Shown here one piece after another: positions 43,671 through 52,417 of a stretch of DNA of 64,000 nucleotides (position 1 is the first letter of the stretch; each line of letters begins with the position of its first letter). Where the stretch lies: assembly GCA_001768515.1 (NCBI GenBank), contig MEOA01000054.1, positions 1-64,000 of the forward strand, read 5' to 3'. The notes under the pieces were generated by a model. The model searched no databases. It was not told where the DNA came from and saw only the letters and a list, made by a program, of their open reading frames with translations. The translations under genes were made by a program, and so were the position numbers. This DNA comes from Bacteroidetes bacterium GWE2_42_24. Lineage in GTDB: Bacteria > Bacteroidota > Bacteroidia > Bacteroidales > TTA-H9.

Positions 43671-44324
43671 ATGAAAAAGACCGGATTATTACTAATCGGA
43701 TTGATAATTGCAATCCTCTCAAATGGACAAACCATTAAAATTCAGGGAGGAACATCAGTTTCCAAACTTGATTGGCAGATGAAGGGAATGATTACTAATT
43801 CCTTTTACAATGAAACAATGATTGGGTATTCAATCTTTGCCGGAGTAGATTACCTTGATAAGCAATATTATAACTTATCAACAAACATTGGGATGATCAG
43901 AAAAGGGGGCAAAGGTGAGATTGCGCTCGTTGACCAATATGGAGAGTTAACCGGCCAGACAATTACTGAAAAGCCGACTTTGGATTATTTGTCAATTAAT
44001 ACCATGATTGAATTGAAATACAGGATTAAAGAGACGGTTACACCATTTATAAGTTTTGGCCCTCGTTTTGATTATTTAGTGAGTCATAGCAGTCATTTGT
44101 ACAGTCTTGAAGATATCGATGAATTAAAAAGTATTTCGGTTGGATTAATATTTGGTGGAGGATTGAAATACGACATTTCAAATCTTCAATTCGGATTACG
44201 GGCTGATTACTATTTGGATTTCACAAAAATTGCTGATTGGTCGATCGAAAGTACCGGAAACAATGGAGAGGTGACAGTAAATACTTTTACATTAAATTTG
44301 ACAATTGGATACAGATTAAAATAA
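43671..44324 (+). CDS. Outer-membrane beta-barrel protein (PorT-like)
   Basis: This 217-residue protein has a signal peptide (about 1-19, ending LSNGQT) followed by a barrel with alternating strands: IKIQGGTSVSKLDWQMKG, MIGYSIFAGVDYLDK, YYNLSTNIGMIRKGG, VTPFISFGPRFDYLV and LQFGLRADYYLDF. It ends with LNLTIGYRLK. This is the eight-strand outer-membrane beta-barrel domain (porin/PorT-like) very common in Bacteroidota. A specific function cannot be assigned. It is monocistronic. Confidence 0.82.
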   Translation: MKKTGLLLIGLIIAILSNGQTIKIQGGTSVSKLDWQMKGMITNSFYNETMIGYSIFAGVDYLDKQYYNLSTNIGMIRKGGKGEIALVDQYGELTGQTITEKPTLDYLSINTMIELKYRIKETVTPFISFGPRFDYLVSHSSHLYSLEDIDELKSISVGLIFGGGLKYDISNLQFGLRADYYLDFTKIADWSIESTGNNGEVTVNTFTLNLTIGYRLK

Positions 44325-44483
44325 TTACGGGCGCCAATGCACAATATAGCCAATAAGGGCTTTTATGGTATGCGAAACTCATGATTGTCTTCAAACTTAG
44401 CGTATCATGATAGTATCGCTCTCCGCAATCACTCTCTGGTCATATTGCTACCATTAGTGATAATTTCAAAATACAATAAATCA

Positions 44484-44951
44484 ATGGAATACAACTGGGC
44501 GGAAATATTTAAAAACAAGACAGACAGAGAACTGTATAATATTTATCTTGGACGAACTTCATTAAATTCAGAGCAAAAAGACTTTGCCCGAATAGAACTT
44601 GAAAAGAGAAACTTTGACTTTACTAACCTCGACAGACAGAGAAAAAAATGGGAACTCGAGAATTTGATTGAAGAAGAGAAATCTTACAGCAAGCTGTTGT
44701 TTAGAAGTTATCGTTCATCGGAATATTTGATTATGGGTATTGTCGGGTTGGTTATTACAGCTATAACTCTTTTTTTTATCATTGACCAATACTTTGTTGA
44801 CCACAAACCGATTGCAGATATTACAGGTATGTTTTTGCCTTTTATAGTGAGCTTAATTATAACAGCTAATGGTTTTTTACAATATAAATTGAAAAGTTCT
44901 AAAGAAAAGTCCCGCGAGGAAAGACTTAAAGAATTGATTAACGAATTATAG
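44484..44951 (+). CDS. Small two-helix membrane protein, function unknown
   Basis: Start chosen at ATG 44484 (MEYNWAEIFKNKTDREL, 155 residues). A possible start 33 codons earlier adds a stretch unlike the rest. The N-terminal part is a charged helix-turn-helix (TDRELYNIYLGRTSLNSEQK, then DFARIELEKRNFDF) similar to the small leucine/arginine-rich motif seen before membrane helices in Bacteroidota proteins. Two transmembrane helices (about 80-100 and 112-132) and a basic tail follow. I do not recognise a named family. Confidence 0.65.
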   Translation: MEYNWAEIFKNKTDRELYNIYLGRTSLNSEQKDFARIELEKRNFDFTNLDRQRKKWELENLIEEEKSYSKLLFRSYRSSEYLIMGIVGLVITAITLFFIIDQYFVDHKPIADITGMFLPFIVSLIITANGFLQYKLKSSKEKSREERLKELINEL

Positions 44952-45018
44952 AAATTTCTGCTAATTACCAGGTTGTGCAATCCTTTTTGTAAAATAATTG
45001 CAATGATTGGCTTAAAAC

Positions 45019-46113
45019 CTACCTGTTTTCAGATACAGTAAATAATTTTTCAATATCCTTTACCAGATATTCCAATGGCGTTCTCTCATTTTTAGGTATG
45101 TTCCTGTTATCGGCATTGATCACGATTACCAGATTCAATGCAGGAATAATGTCGATAATCTGCCCACCATTACCCGGAATGAACCAGGAATTATAACCTG
45201 ACTCTGTCTTGACCATTTGCCATTGGTAACAACTGTAAAAGGGGTGCCTGATTTCTATGAAGGGATCGAATGTCTGTTCAATCCAATCAGCCGGTACAAT
45301 CTCGGCTCCGTTCCATTTACCTTTATTGAGATGCAACAATCCGTATTTGGCAATATCCCGGGGTTTCAGTTTAAGTCCTCCTCCTGTTTCATAGATACCG
45401 TTTTTAGAGAACCAGTCATACTTGTCGATATTTAGAGGTTTAAACAGGTTCTCTTCTGCAAATTGCGCGATGTCCTGTCCTGTTGATCTTTTGATGATTT
45501 CGCCAAGTATTATGCTGTTCGGGCCGCAATAGACGTATTCCGTACCTGGCATGGTGTCCATGTTAAGCGACAGGGAAGCATTTAGCCAATTGTCTGATTG
45601 GTCTGTCCTGACTCCCATGTTATCCGGATCATCAAAAGGGAGCGATAATTCATCCCATTTAAACCCTGATGTCATGGTTAATAAGTGCTGAATGGTTATA
45701 AGTCGCTTCAGAGAATCTTTCTCGATAGCTTCAAATTCCGGAAAGTAGTCAGACATCTTTTGGTTGACATCTTTGATTTTTCCCTGAGCGATGGCAATAC
45801 CTGTCAGAACTGCATTGAAGCTTTTGGTATTTGATGCAAGAAAATGTAACTGATCTTTATCCCTGCCGTTGTAGTATTGTTCAACCACAAGATCGTTATC
45901 TGCAATAATCAGTAAATCATGAATGTTCCCGTATTTCCCTTCGCAAATGTCCTTATTTATGCTGTCGAACAGAGATACATTAAAGTGATGTGCTTCCAGT
46001 GTTGATACAGTCAATCCATCAGACAGGTCAACAGGGGCCTGGTAGGAACAGTCATGGCTGGTTTGGCAACTGAGCATGCTGATTAATGAGAATAATAATA
46101 GTATCCTTTTCAT
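45019..46113 (-). CDS. Serine hydrolase lipoprotein (class C beta-lactamase fold)
   Basis: This 364-residue protein has a lipoprotein signal (LLLFSLISMLSC, lipid Cys at 16). The nucleophile motif is LASNTKSF (S-x-x-K), the Tyr motif is YVYCGPNS (Y-C-G in place of the classical Y-x-N) and the third motif is GNGGQ in place of K-T-G. This pattern is typical of the penicillin-binding-protein/esterase branch (beta-lactamase-related serine hydrolases) rather than of true beta-lactamases. Substrates may be peptidoglycan D-Ala peptides or esters. It would be anchored in the outer or inner membrane facing the periplasm. It is monocistronic, flanked by unrelated genes. Confidence 0.9.
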   Translation of the reverse strand: MKRILLLFSLISMLSCQTSHDCSYQAPVDLSDGLTVSTLEAHHFNVSLFDSINKDICEGKYGNIHDLLIIADNDLVVEQYYNGRDKDQLHFLASNTKSFNAVLTGIAIAQGKIKDVNQKMSDYFPEFEAIEKDSLKRLITIQHLLTMTSGFKWDELSLPFDDPDNMGVRTDQSDNWLNASLSLNMDTMPGTEYVYCGPNSIILGEIIKRSTGQDIAQFAEENLFKPLNIDKYDWFSKNGIYETGGGLKLKPRDIAKYGLLHLNKGKWNGAEIVPADWIEQTFDPFIEIRHPFYSCYQWQMVKTESGYNSWFIPGNGGQIIDIIPALNLVIVINADNRNIPKNERTPLEYLVKDIEKLFTVSENR

Positions 46114-46355
46114 CGGTTCTTATGGAGTTTGGAGGTTAGTCAATTTGGGTAGCTTTAATATCAGTCCTCATGGTCATTTACACTATTCCTGAATCAGAGG
46201 AGGAGATAATCTATACAAAAAGGGAAGAGTTGATTTTTATCTGGTTGAATTATTCAGGGATCTAAACAACTTTATCAGGTATAGAGGCAAAGTTAAGTTA
46301 TTTTCAATTTTATCAGTAACGTATCGATGTTGTTTTGATAATTAGGGTAAATATG

Positions 46356-46398
46356 AAAAGAAACGCCCATGCTCATTATGAGCATGGGCGTTTCTTTT
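46356..46398 (-). terminator. Rho-independent terminator after the rubrerythrin operon
   Basis: Perfect 21-base arms (46356-46376 and 46378-46398) meet at a single central base, so the real loop is a few bases. A/T runs form both ends. It lies 28 bases after the rubrerythrin stop codon (minus strand). Confidence 0.93.
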
Positions 46399-46425
46399 GA
46401 GGACAAAATGATTGTATTGCCTGCT

Positions 46426-47049
46426 TTAGTTAAAAGTGATAAACTTTTCTTTATCTGTCTGGCAGAAGGCACATTTGGCATCAACACCTGCAATATCATA
46501 GGTGTTGCCACAAGTGGGGCAAACGGCATAGCCAACTGGTAGATTTCTTTCTGACCCTGTGTTTAAGGCAGCCAGCGCAGCAGTATAGAAATCATTGTGC
46601 TTCTTTTCTGTATCAAATGCCCAGGTAAATGATTTTTCAGCTTTTTCAACTTTCTCGGCTTTTGCATCTGCCAGAAACTGAGGGTACATTGTTGATACTT
46701 CGTAAGATTCCCCGGTTATTGCTGCCTGAAGATTCTCGGCAGTCGTCTTTACTTCAAATTCAGGGGTAAAGTCTTCCATGGTTTCGCCTAATTCGTCCAA
46801 TACTTTTTTATGATTTGCGGCGTGAATGGATTCCGCTTTTGAGGCGGCATCAAAAAGTTTAGCAATCGTATCAAAACCTTCCTCTCTTGCTTTCTGGGCA
46901 AAGGCTTCGTACTTCTTGCCTGCTGTTGTTTCGCCAATGATACCGTCCTTGAGGTTTTGGATGGTTTTAACCGGCTTTGGTTGATTGCAACCCGTAAAAG
47001 CTATCAAACTTGTGATAACTAACACAAAAATTAAATTTACTGATTTCAT
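46426..47049 (-). CDS. Rubrerythrin-family lipoprotein
   Basis: This 207-residue protein starts with a lipoprotein signal (VLVITSLIAFTGC). A four-helix rubrerythrin domain follows, with GETTAGKKYEAFAQKAREEG and DAASKAESIHAANHKKVLDE (Glu and E-x-x-H di-iron ligands), and later helices with EKSFTWAFDTEKKHNDF. The C terminus is a rubredoxin-like zinc/iron knuckle, YAVCPTCGNTYDIAGVDAKC ending CAFCQTD. Rubrerythrins reduce hydrogen peroxide. Export as a lipoprotein is unusual, since the family is normally cytoplasmic, and suggests periplasmic peroxide defence with an unknown electron donor. It is co-transcribed with the DUF2231 membrane gene 15 bases upstream, whose product might supply electrons. 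Confidence 0.9.
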   Translation of the reverse strand: MKSVNLIFVLVITSLIAFTGCNQPKPVKTIQNLKDGIIGETTAGKKYEAFAQKAREEGFDTIAKLFDAASKAESIHAANHKKVLDELGETMEDFTPEFEVKTTAENLQAAITGESYEVSTMYPQFLADAKAEKVEKAEKSFTWAFDTEKKHNDFYTAALAALNTGSERNLPVGYAVCPTCGNTYDIAGVDAKCAFCQTDKEKFITFN

Positions 47050-47064
47050 TTTTATTTAGATTTA

Positions 47065-47493
47065 TTAAAGTGGCATCATGTAGTTATAAACCAAGGTACC
47101 TCCATAGAAGCCTGTTATGCTTACAGAAACTGATGCAAGTGCATAAAGAACAAATGCAATCCATTTTAAGTTCGATTTTTCCCGTTTTTTTACTGTTAAA
47201 AATAACCTGATGAGAGCGGTAACAATGAGTAAACCTAAAGTAACCCAGGCAAACAATTCGTGGGTTTCCTGAATTTCCCCGGCAGAACCTGACATCTCAG
47301 AAGTAAAAAAGAGACCTGTCAGTAATGCTAAAATTGCAGAGAGCGTTCCTGCGATAAGTAAGTAAAAGCCTGTTTTTGATAAACATGCCTCTTTCTTAAA
47401 GACCAATGAAGCAAAATCGGCAACAAATCCCACGGCAATTAACGCTATTGGAAAATGCACTAACATCGGATGAAGGTGGCTTAAAGAAATCAT
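47065..47493 (-). CDS. DUF2231 four-helix membrane protein
   Basis: This 142-residue protein has four transmembrane helices. The start is the DUF2231 signature SLSHLHPMLVHFPIALIAVG (H-P-x-x-V-H-F-P-I), where the His residues could bind haem or metal; GLFFTSEMSGSAGEIQETHE holds the second conserved loop with His. Members are often next to cytochrome, copper or peroxide-defence genes. Here the downstream partner is a rubrerythrin lipoprotein, so electron transfer to it is a reasonable inference. A TATCTTTG box on the minus strand at 47657-47664 may be the promoter. Confidence 0.85.
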   Translation of the reverse strand: MISLSHLHPMLVHFPIALIAVGFVADFASLVFKKEACLSKTGFYLLIAGTLSAILALLTGLFFTSEMSGSAGEIQETHELFAWVTLGLLIVTALIRLFLTVKKREKSNLKWIAFVLYALASVSVSITGFYGGTLVYNYMMPL

Positions 47494-47857
47494 GGGTTTA
47501 AATTTGAATTGATTATTAAGTGGTGGTAGCTACACAGAGGTCATAATTGTCCAAAGCAACAGGATTGCCTGCTAAAATTTAAGCATCTTCAGGATTATTT
47601 GTCAGTTAATGAATGAGTTGACAAATGAACTGTAAGTTTTTTAACAACCTGAAAGACAAAGATAGTTCTGATTTGATAGAAAGCAGCATATTGTGAATAA
47701 AATTATCCAACCTTTATGCAATCCCGGAGTGTTTGATGCAAATCAACTGATCAGGACATACGACAGGCGGTAACACGCTATAGAAAACGATTTCGGGATA
47801 AGCTTGTTGCTATCTCTGTTTGTGGTTGGTCGTTTTCCGAATAGTTTAACATAGATT
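47494..47857. other. Intergenic region with candidate promoter of the DUF2231-rubrerythrin operon
   Basis: On the minus strand TATCTTTG (47657-47664) fits the -7 consensus, though no -33 TTTG is at the right distance. Between it and the start codon lies an 8-base inverted repeat, ATTTGTCA (47597-47604) and TGACAAAT (47619-47626), which would be in the leader. Nothing else was seen in the 364 bases. Confidence 0.45.
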
Positions 47858-48565
47858 TCAGAGGTTCACTCCAAATAAGTAGCCCACTGTTGCGGTCAGC
47901 CCCATCGCAACAGTTCCCCAAAAAGTAATTCTAACGACAGCTTTAATTATACTTGAACCGCCGGTTTTTGCTGCCAGCGCTCCAAGCAAAGCAAGAAAAA
48001 TGATCGCGAACCCGTAAAGATAGTATTCAATACGCGCTAATGGCAGGGAAATAGCGATCATTAGCGGGAGAAGCCCTCCAACCGTAAATGAAGCACCCGA
48101 GGCAAGTGCTGCTTGCGTTGGTTTTGCCTGTGTTATCTCATTAATGCCCAACTCATCTCTCATGTGGGAGCCTAAGGCGTCATGCTCGGTTAATTCTTTC
48201 GCGACAGCTAAGGCAGTTTGCTTTTTGAGTCCTCTTTTCTCGTAAATCTCTGCCAACCGCTGTAATTCAAGTTCCGGCATATCTTTCAATTCCTCACTCT
48301 CGCGTTGGATGTCAGCTTTCTCGACATCTGTCTGAGAGCTTACCGATACATATTCTCCTGCAGCCATCGATAAAGCTCCGGCAACCAATCCTGCCACCGT
48401 GGCAATTACTATTGGCTCTCTCAGATTACTGGCTGCTGCAACACCAATGGCCAGGCTTGCCGTTGATAAAATACCATCGTTAGCACCAAGAACCGCAGCC
48501 CGAAGCCAGTTGCTGCGTTGTACATAATGAGTTGCCAGATAATCATCTGTTTCTGTTGTCATCAT
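47858..48565 (-). CDS. VIT1/CCC1-family iron/manganese transporter
   Basis: This 235-residue protein has five transmembrane helices with the cytoplasmic metal-binding segment after helix 2. Motifs are LRAAVLGANDGILSTASLAI (helix 1 with Asn-Asp-Gly), AGALSMAAGEYVSVSSQTDV with the metal-site Glu, the helical bundle (EELKDMPELELQRLAEIYEK) and GASFTVGGLLPLMIAI. It moves Fe2+ or Mn2+ across the inner membrane, probably outwards. Nearness to a rubrerythrin operon and, further away, a Dps-like gene fits iron and peroxide homeostasis. It is a single gene. Confidence 0.93.
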   Translation of the reverse strand: MMTTETDDYLATHYVQRSNWLRAAVLGANDGILSTASLAIGVAAASNLREPIVIATVAGLVAGALSMAAGEYVSVSSQTDVEKADIQRESEELKDMPELELQRLAEIYEKRGLKKQTALAVAKELTEHDALGSHMRDELGINEITQAKPTQAALASGASFTVGGLLPLMIAISLPLARIEYYLYGFAIIFLALLGALAAKTGGSSIIKAVVRITFWGTVAMGLTATVGYLFGVNL

Positions 48566-48583
48566 TGAATTATTTAATAGGGT

Positions 48584-48784
48584 TCACTGAATAAAATCAT
48601 TTTCAAGTATAACAACTTTATTAACCGGATTTCTCTGTTTTTTGTGTCTCTCGATAGATTTTATAAAGTCTTCACGGGCTTTCTGTCTGTATGCTCGTGG
48701 TTTAATCGTTATAGTATTCTGATGAAATAACATGTCAATCAACTCCGCTGCCTTCTTCCCGGCACCATTCAGCAGGATTAACAT
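48584..48784 (-). pseudogene. Transposase fragment (IS5/IS1182-like)
   Basis: This frame of 66 codons contains GKKAAELIDMLFHQNT and KPRAYRQKAREDFIKSIERH followed by KKQRNPVNK. This resembles the linker before the catalytic half of IS5/IS1182-type transposases, which reads K-P-R-(T/K)-Y-R-K-x-A-R-K-(D/E)-(Y/F). It lacks the DDE core and both ends of the element, so it is a scrap. It is 18 bases from the VIT transporter start. Alternative: a chance frame. Confidence 0.55.
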
Positions 48785-48919
48785 TTGTGGTCAGGCGGGG
48801 CAAATAATAAACCAAAGGTACTAATTTTCTCTTAATCGAGCCCTGATATTACTCAATAAGTTATATGTAGCCTAAGTGTTATTGTTTGTCAGTGAGTCTA
48901 ATTGTACTATCTGTGTGAT

Positions 48920-50203
48920 TTAACGAAGTGGTGCAATGAGTCTTTCCAGTAACCGCTTGTCTTCGGTTATGATTTCGGCTGTCCCTGTCATGCCATACGT
49001 TAAAGGAAGTTGTCTGTTATAATTGGTACTTAATCCTTTGGTAAGATCTATTTCAAGAATGCATTTACCATTAGCTGATGTTCCTGAAATAGACCGGATT
49101 TTTCCTGTCAGTACTCCAAATTCCGGATATGGAAAACTTTGCAATTTGATCAATACCTTCTGGTTGACTTTAATCCTCCCTGGATTTTCTATGGCAATGG
49201 TCGCTTTTCCAAAAACACGTTCGGCTTTTTCCGGTTTAATAGACAAAACTATTTCCCCGGCTTCTACTGATTGGCCTGAGCTCCAATTTTTCCAGACCAA
49301 AACAGTACCAGTTGAAGAGCTTTTAAGTACGTAGGTTTTCTCCCATATTTCGAATTGTTTTATTAGGTCTTTAGCGGCCTCGTTAGTTTTATCAAGTAAA
49401 TCCTGCTCTTCTTTTTTCTCTGTCATTCTGCTTTCCCAAATATGTTGTTCCAGTCTAGCGATCTCTATCCTGATTACAGACAATACTGTTTCTTTGTTTA
49501 TTGAGGTTTGTTTATTATTCAATAATTGCTCTCCTGCTTTGTCAAATTCATCCGGCGAGTTTTCTTTCAAAGTTAGCCGCAGCGAATCATAATCACCTGT
49601 AATTTGTGAAAGGGTGAGGTTAAAAGAGTCAATTGAAGCTTTGCTTTTTAGTTTTATTAGTTGAGAATCTAGTAATTTTATTTGTCGATTGAGATTTTTA
49701 ATCATCTCATTTTCAAAAGAAGTTGAGCAAAAGAGGCGATACTTTTTTACTGACTGGATTAGCCTGTTATATGGTTGTTCTAAAACGCCTAAATTGGAAA
49801 TATTAGCATCATATAAACCAGGTTCTATTTGGAATTTTAGTGATGAATCAAGCAAATGAATTAAAGAGTGGAGACGTTTTATGGAGTAAGTGTTCACTGG
49901 GTTTTCCAGAATGACCAGGTAATCGCCTGGTTCTACTTTTTGTTGATTCTTCACCAAAAAAGACTGTATTCGGCCACCTGACGGAGCGATGAATTCAATA
50001 GGTGGATTAGTACTGGTGATGATTACCGGCACAGTGACAGTATCTGGATAATGGATAAGCCAGGTTCCAATAAGCAATGCAACAATGACCATGCAAAATA
50101 CTGTTATTCCTCTGCGAAGAATCCAGGTAGGTTGCTTTCCCATTATGTCATCCATGCTTTCGCTTTGGATTTCAATGCTTCTTTCGTTATTCTCTTTAGC
50201 CAT
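48920..50203 (-). CDS. HlyD-family membrane fusion protein of the RiPP exporter
   Basis: This 427-residue protein has a short cytoplasmic head and a transmembrane helix (about 30-52, FCMVIVALLIGTWLIHYPDT). A biotinyl-lipoyl half (EFIAPSGGRIQSFLVKNQQK) follows, then a long coiled coil (about 110-290), the second lipoyl half (SSTGTVLVWKNWSSGQSVEA) and beta-barrel segments ending in GMTGTAEII. It forms the periplasmic adaptor linking an ABC exporter to the outer membrane. Its start shares one base with the exporter stop, so the two genes are coupled. It closes the RiPP operon. Confidence 0.93.
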   Translation of the reverse strand: MAKENNERSIEIQSESMDDIMGKQPTWILRRGITVFCMVIVALLIGTWLIHYPDTVTVPVIITSTNPPIEFIAPSGGRIQSFLVKNQQKVEPGDYLVILENPVNTYSIKRLHSLIHLLDSSLKFQIEPGLYDANISNLGVLEQPYNRLIQSVKKYRLFCSTSFENEMIKNLNRQIKLLDSQLIKLKSKASIDSFNLTLSQITGDYDSLRLTLKENSPDEFDKAGEQLLNNKQTSINKETVLSVIRIEIARLEQHIWESRMTEKKEEQDLLDKTNEAAKDLIKQFEIWEKTYVLKSSSTGTVLVWKNWSSGQSVEAGEIVLSIKPEKAERVFGKATIAIENPGRIKVNQKVLIKLQSFPYPEFGVLTGKIRSISGTSANGKCILEIDLTKGLSTNYNRQLPLTYGMTGTAEIITEDKRLLERLIAPLR

Positions 50204-52416
50204 TAGGTTCCAAGTTCCAGTTGATTCTTAACCAACTCATAATAGTACCCTTTTTTCCTTGTCAATTCTTCGTGCGTCCCCATTTCAACTATCTCACCCT
50301 TCTCAAGCACAACAATCTGATCGGCATTCTTCACTGTACTAAGACGATGGGCTACTACTACAACTGTTTTTGGCCTTCCCGTCTTGAAAAATTCTTCAAG
50401 GTTTTTCATTATTATTCGCTCATTATTTGCATCGAGTGAATTTGTGGCTTCATCGAAAAAGATGTATTCGGGGTTTTTGTACACAGCTCTTGCGATAAGT
50501 AGTCTTTGACGTTGTCCCTGACTGATCCCGCAACCCTCCTGTCCGATTATGGTATTGAAACCCAACGGTAGCTTGTCAATAAAGTCAAAAATATTGGCAA
50601 CATGGACTGCCTGCCGGAGTTTTGATGTACTGATATTTTCATCGCCGGGAGCGATGTTTTCAGTAATAGTATCAGAAAAAATGAAACCGTCCTGCATCAC
50701 TGCTCCGCATTGTGAGCGCCAAAAATTGCAATTATAATTCTTCAATAGTGCTCCTCCTGCTTTTATTTCTCCTTTTACGGGATTATAAAAACCCAAGAGC
50801 AGTTTTATCAAGGTTGTTTTCCCACTGCCACTGGCCCCTACAATTGCTGTTGTTTTCCCTTGGGGTATGGTCAGGTTGATGTTTTTAAGGACCATATCAC
50901 TATGTGGTCCATCATATTGGAACCAAAGATCGTTGATTTTAATATCCCGGTTTTGGGGTAATTGGGTTATTTTATTAATATCTGCAGATTCTTCGTCTAT
51001 TTTGTTGTGTATTTCACCCAAACGTTCTATGCTTATTTTAGCGTCCTGGGCAGCCTGCATAAAGCCAATCATTTGTTCGATGGGGGCATTTAACTGTCCT
51101 ATTATGTATTGTACGCTCATAAGCATTCCAAGTGTCATGTCACCTTTGATCACGGCTGAGGCGGAAAGGAAAGTAATGACTATATTTTTGCTTTCATTGA
51201 AAAACATTGCACCAACCTGCTGCCACTGATTTAATGCAAGCCCCTGAATATTTACTTTGAACAATCTGGCTTGTATACGTTCCCATTTCCATCGTTTTTG
51301 CCGTTCGCAGTTATTGAGCTTTATTTCCTGCATCCCGGTAATTAACTGAAAGAGGTTGCTTTGGTTATTGGCCATTTGTGCAAATCGCTTGAAATCTATT
51401 TCTCTGCGCTTTTTTAAAAATGCCCATACCCATATAAAATAGATAATGCTCCCAACTACAAATACCCCTGTGATCGTCAGGCTATAAATAGATAGTACTA
51501 TCCCGAAAATGATCAGGTTTACCATCGAAAAAAGAATGTTGATGGATGAGCCGGTCAGGAAACTCTGAATACGTGAGTGATCATCAATGCGTTGCATGAT
51601 ATCGCCTATCATCTTTGAATCGAAAAATCCAATTGGTAGCTTCATGAGCTTAATTAAAAAGTCCGATATCAATGACACATTGATGCGAGTGCTTATGTGA
51701 AGCAATAACCATGTTCTGATAAAGTCTACTGAAGTACGGCTAACCATTAGTACCAACTGAGCGATAAGGATTATAGTTACAAAGCCCAGATCCTGATTGC
51801 CGATTCCTTTGTCTACTACTGATTGCGTAAGAAAAGGAGCAAGAAGCAGCAATAGACTTCCCAGTAGCATAGCCATCATAACCTGCACTAGAAAACTTCG
51901 GTGAGGGCGAAGGTATTTAAACATGAACCGGATGGTTGACTTGTCCTGTTTCTCATCCTCTTGTTTATAGAACTCGGGTGAGGGTTCTAACAATAAAGCG
52001 ATTCCTTTGGCCTCCCCATCGTTTTGATGGCTAATCCAGTTCCTGGTAAACTCTTTCAGGGAGTATTTAATCAGTCCGTGAGCAGGGTCTGCCACCCAGA
52101 TAATAGTTTGGGCTCTTTTAACTGATATTTTATACACTATCACAAAGTGGTTCTGCCTCCAATGGATGATGCATGGGAGTGGTGCTTCTGAAGACAACTG
52201 CTCCCAACTTAATCTCGCACCTAGTGTACGAAAGCCCAGATGTTCGGCTGCTTCACAAATTCCCAGAAGTGATACTCCGTTCCGATTTATGAAGCACATT
52301 TCCCGGAGCTTTTGCAGGCTATAATTTTTTCCGTAATGGCGGGCGATCATGCGGAGGCAGGCAGGTCCGCAATCACGTGAGTCAAGCTGATGGTATAGAG
52401 GAAAAGGTTTTGGCAT
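50203..52416 (-). CDS. Peptidase-containing ABC exporter (C39 PCAT)
   Basis: This 737-residue protein has an N-terminal C39 cysteine peptidase (about 1-140) with HQLDSRDCGPACLRMIARHY (catalytic Cys16), the His in PCIIHWRQNHFVIVYK and the Asp in VADPAHG. Six transmembrane helices (about 165-450) follow. The ATPase has Walker A GASGSGKTTLIKLL, the signature CGISQGQRQRLLIARA (SQGQ instead of SGGQ), Walker B YIFFDEATNSLD and a His switch in VVAHRLST. It cuts double-glycine leaders and exports the freed peptide, so the substrate is most likely the GG-leader precursor at 55930-56145. It starts one base after the pseudo-rSAM gene. Confidence 0.95.
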   Translation of the reverse strand: MPKPFPLYHQLDSRDCGPACLRMIARHYGKNYSLQKLREMCFINRNGVSLLGICEAAEHLGFRTLGARLSWEQLSSEAPLPCIIHWRQNHFVIVYKISVKRAQTIIWVADPAHGLIKYSLKEFTRNWISHQNDGEAKGIALLLEPSPEFYKQEDEKQDKSTIRFMFKYLRPHRSFLVQVMMAMLLGSLLLLLAPFLTQSVVDKGIGNQDLGFVTIILIAQLVLMVSRTSVDFIRTWLLLHISTRINVSLISDFLIKLMKLPIGFFDSKMIGDIMQRIDDHSRIQSFLTGSSINILFSMVNLIIFGIVLSIYSLTITGVFVVGSIIYFIWVWAFLKKRREIDFKRFAQMANNQSNLFQLITGMQEIKLNNCERQKRWKWERIQARLFKVNIQGLALNQWQQVGAMFFNESKNIVITFLSASAVIKGDMTLGMLMSVQYIIGQLNAPIEQMIGFMQAAQDAKISIERLGEIHNKIDEESADINKITQLPQNRDIKINDLWFQYDGPHSDMVLKNINLTIPQGKTTAIVGASGSGKTTLIKLLLGFYNPVKGEIKAGGALLKNYNCNFWRSQCGAVMQDGFIFSDTITENIAPGDENISTSKLRQAVHVANIFDFIDKLPLGFNTIIGQEGCGISQGQRQRLLIARAVYKNPEYIFFDEATNSLDANNERIIMKNLEEFFKTGRPKTVVVVAHRLSTVKNADQIVVLEKGEIVEMGTHEELTRKKGYYYELVKNQLELGT

Positions 52417-52417
52417 G

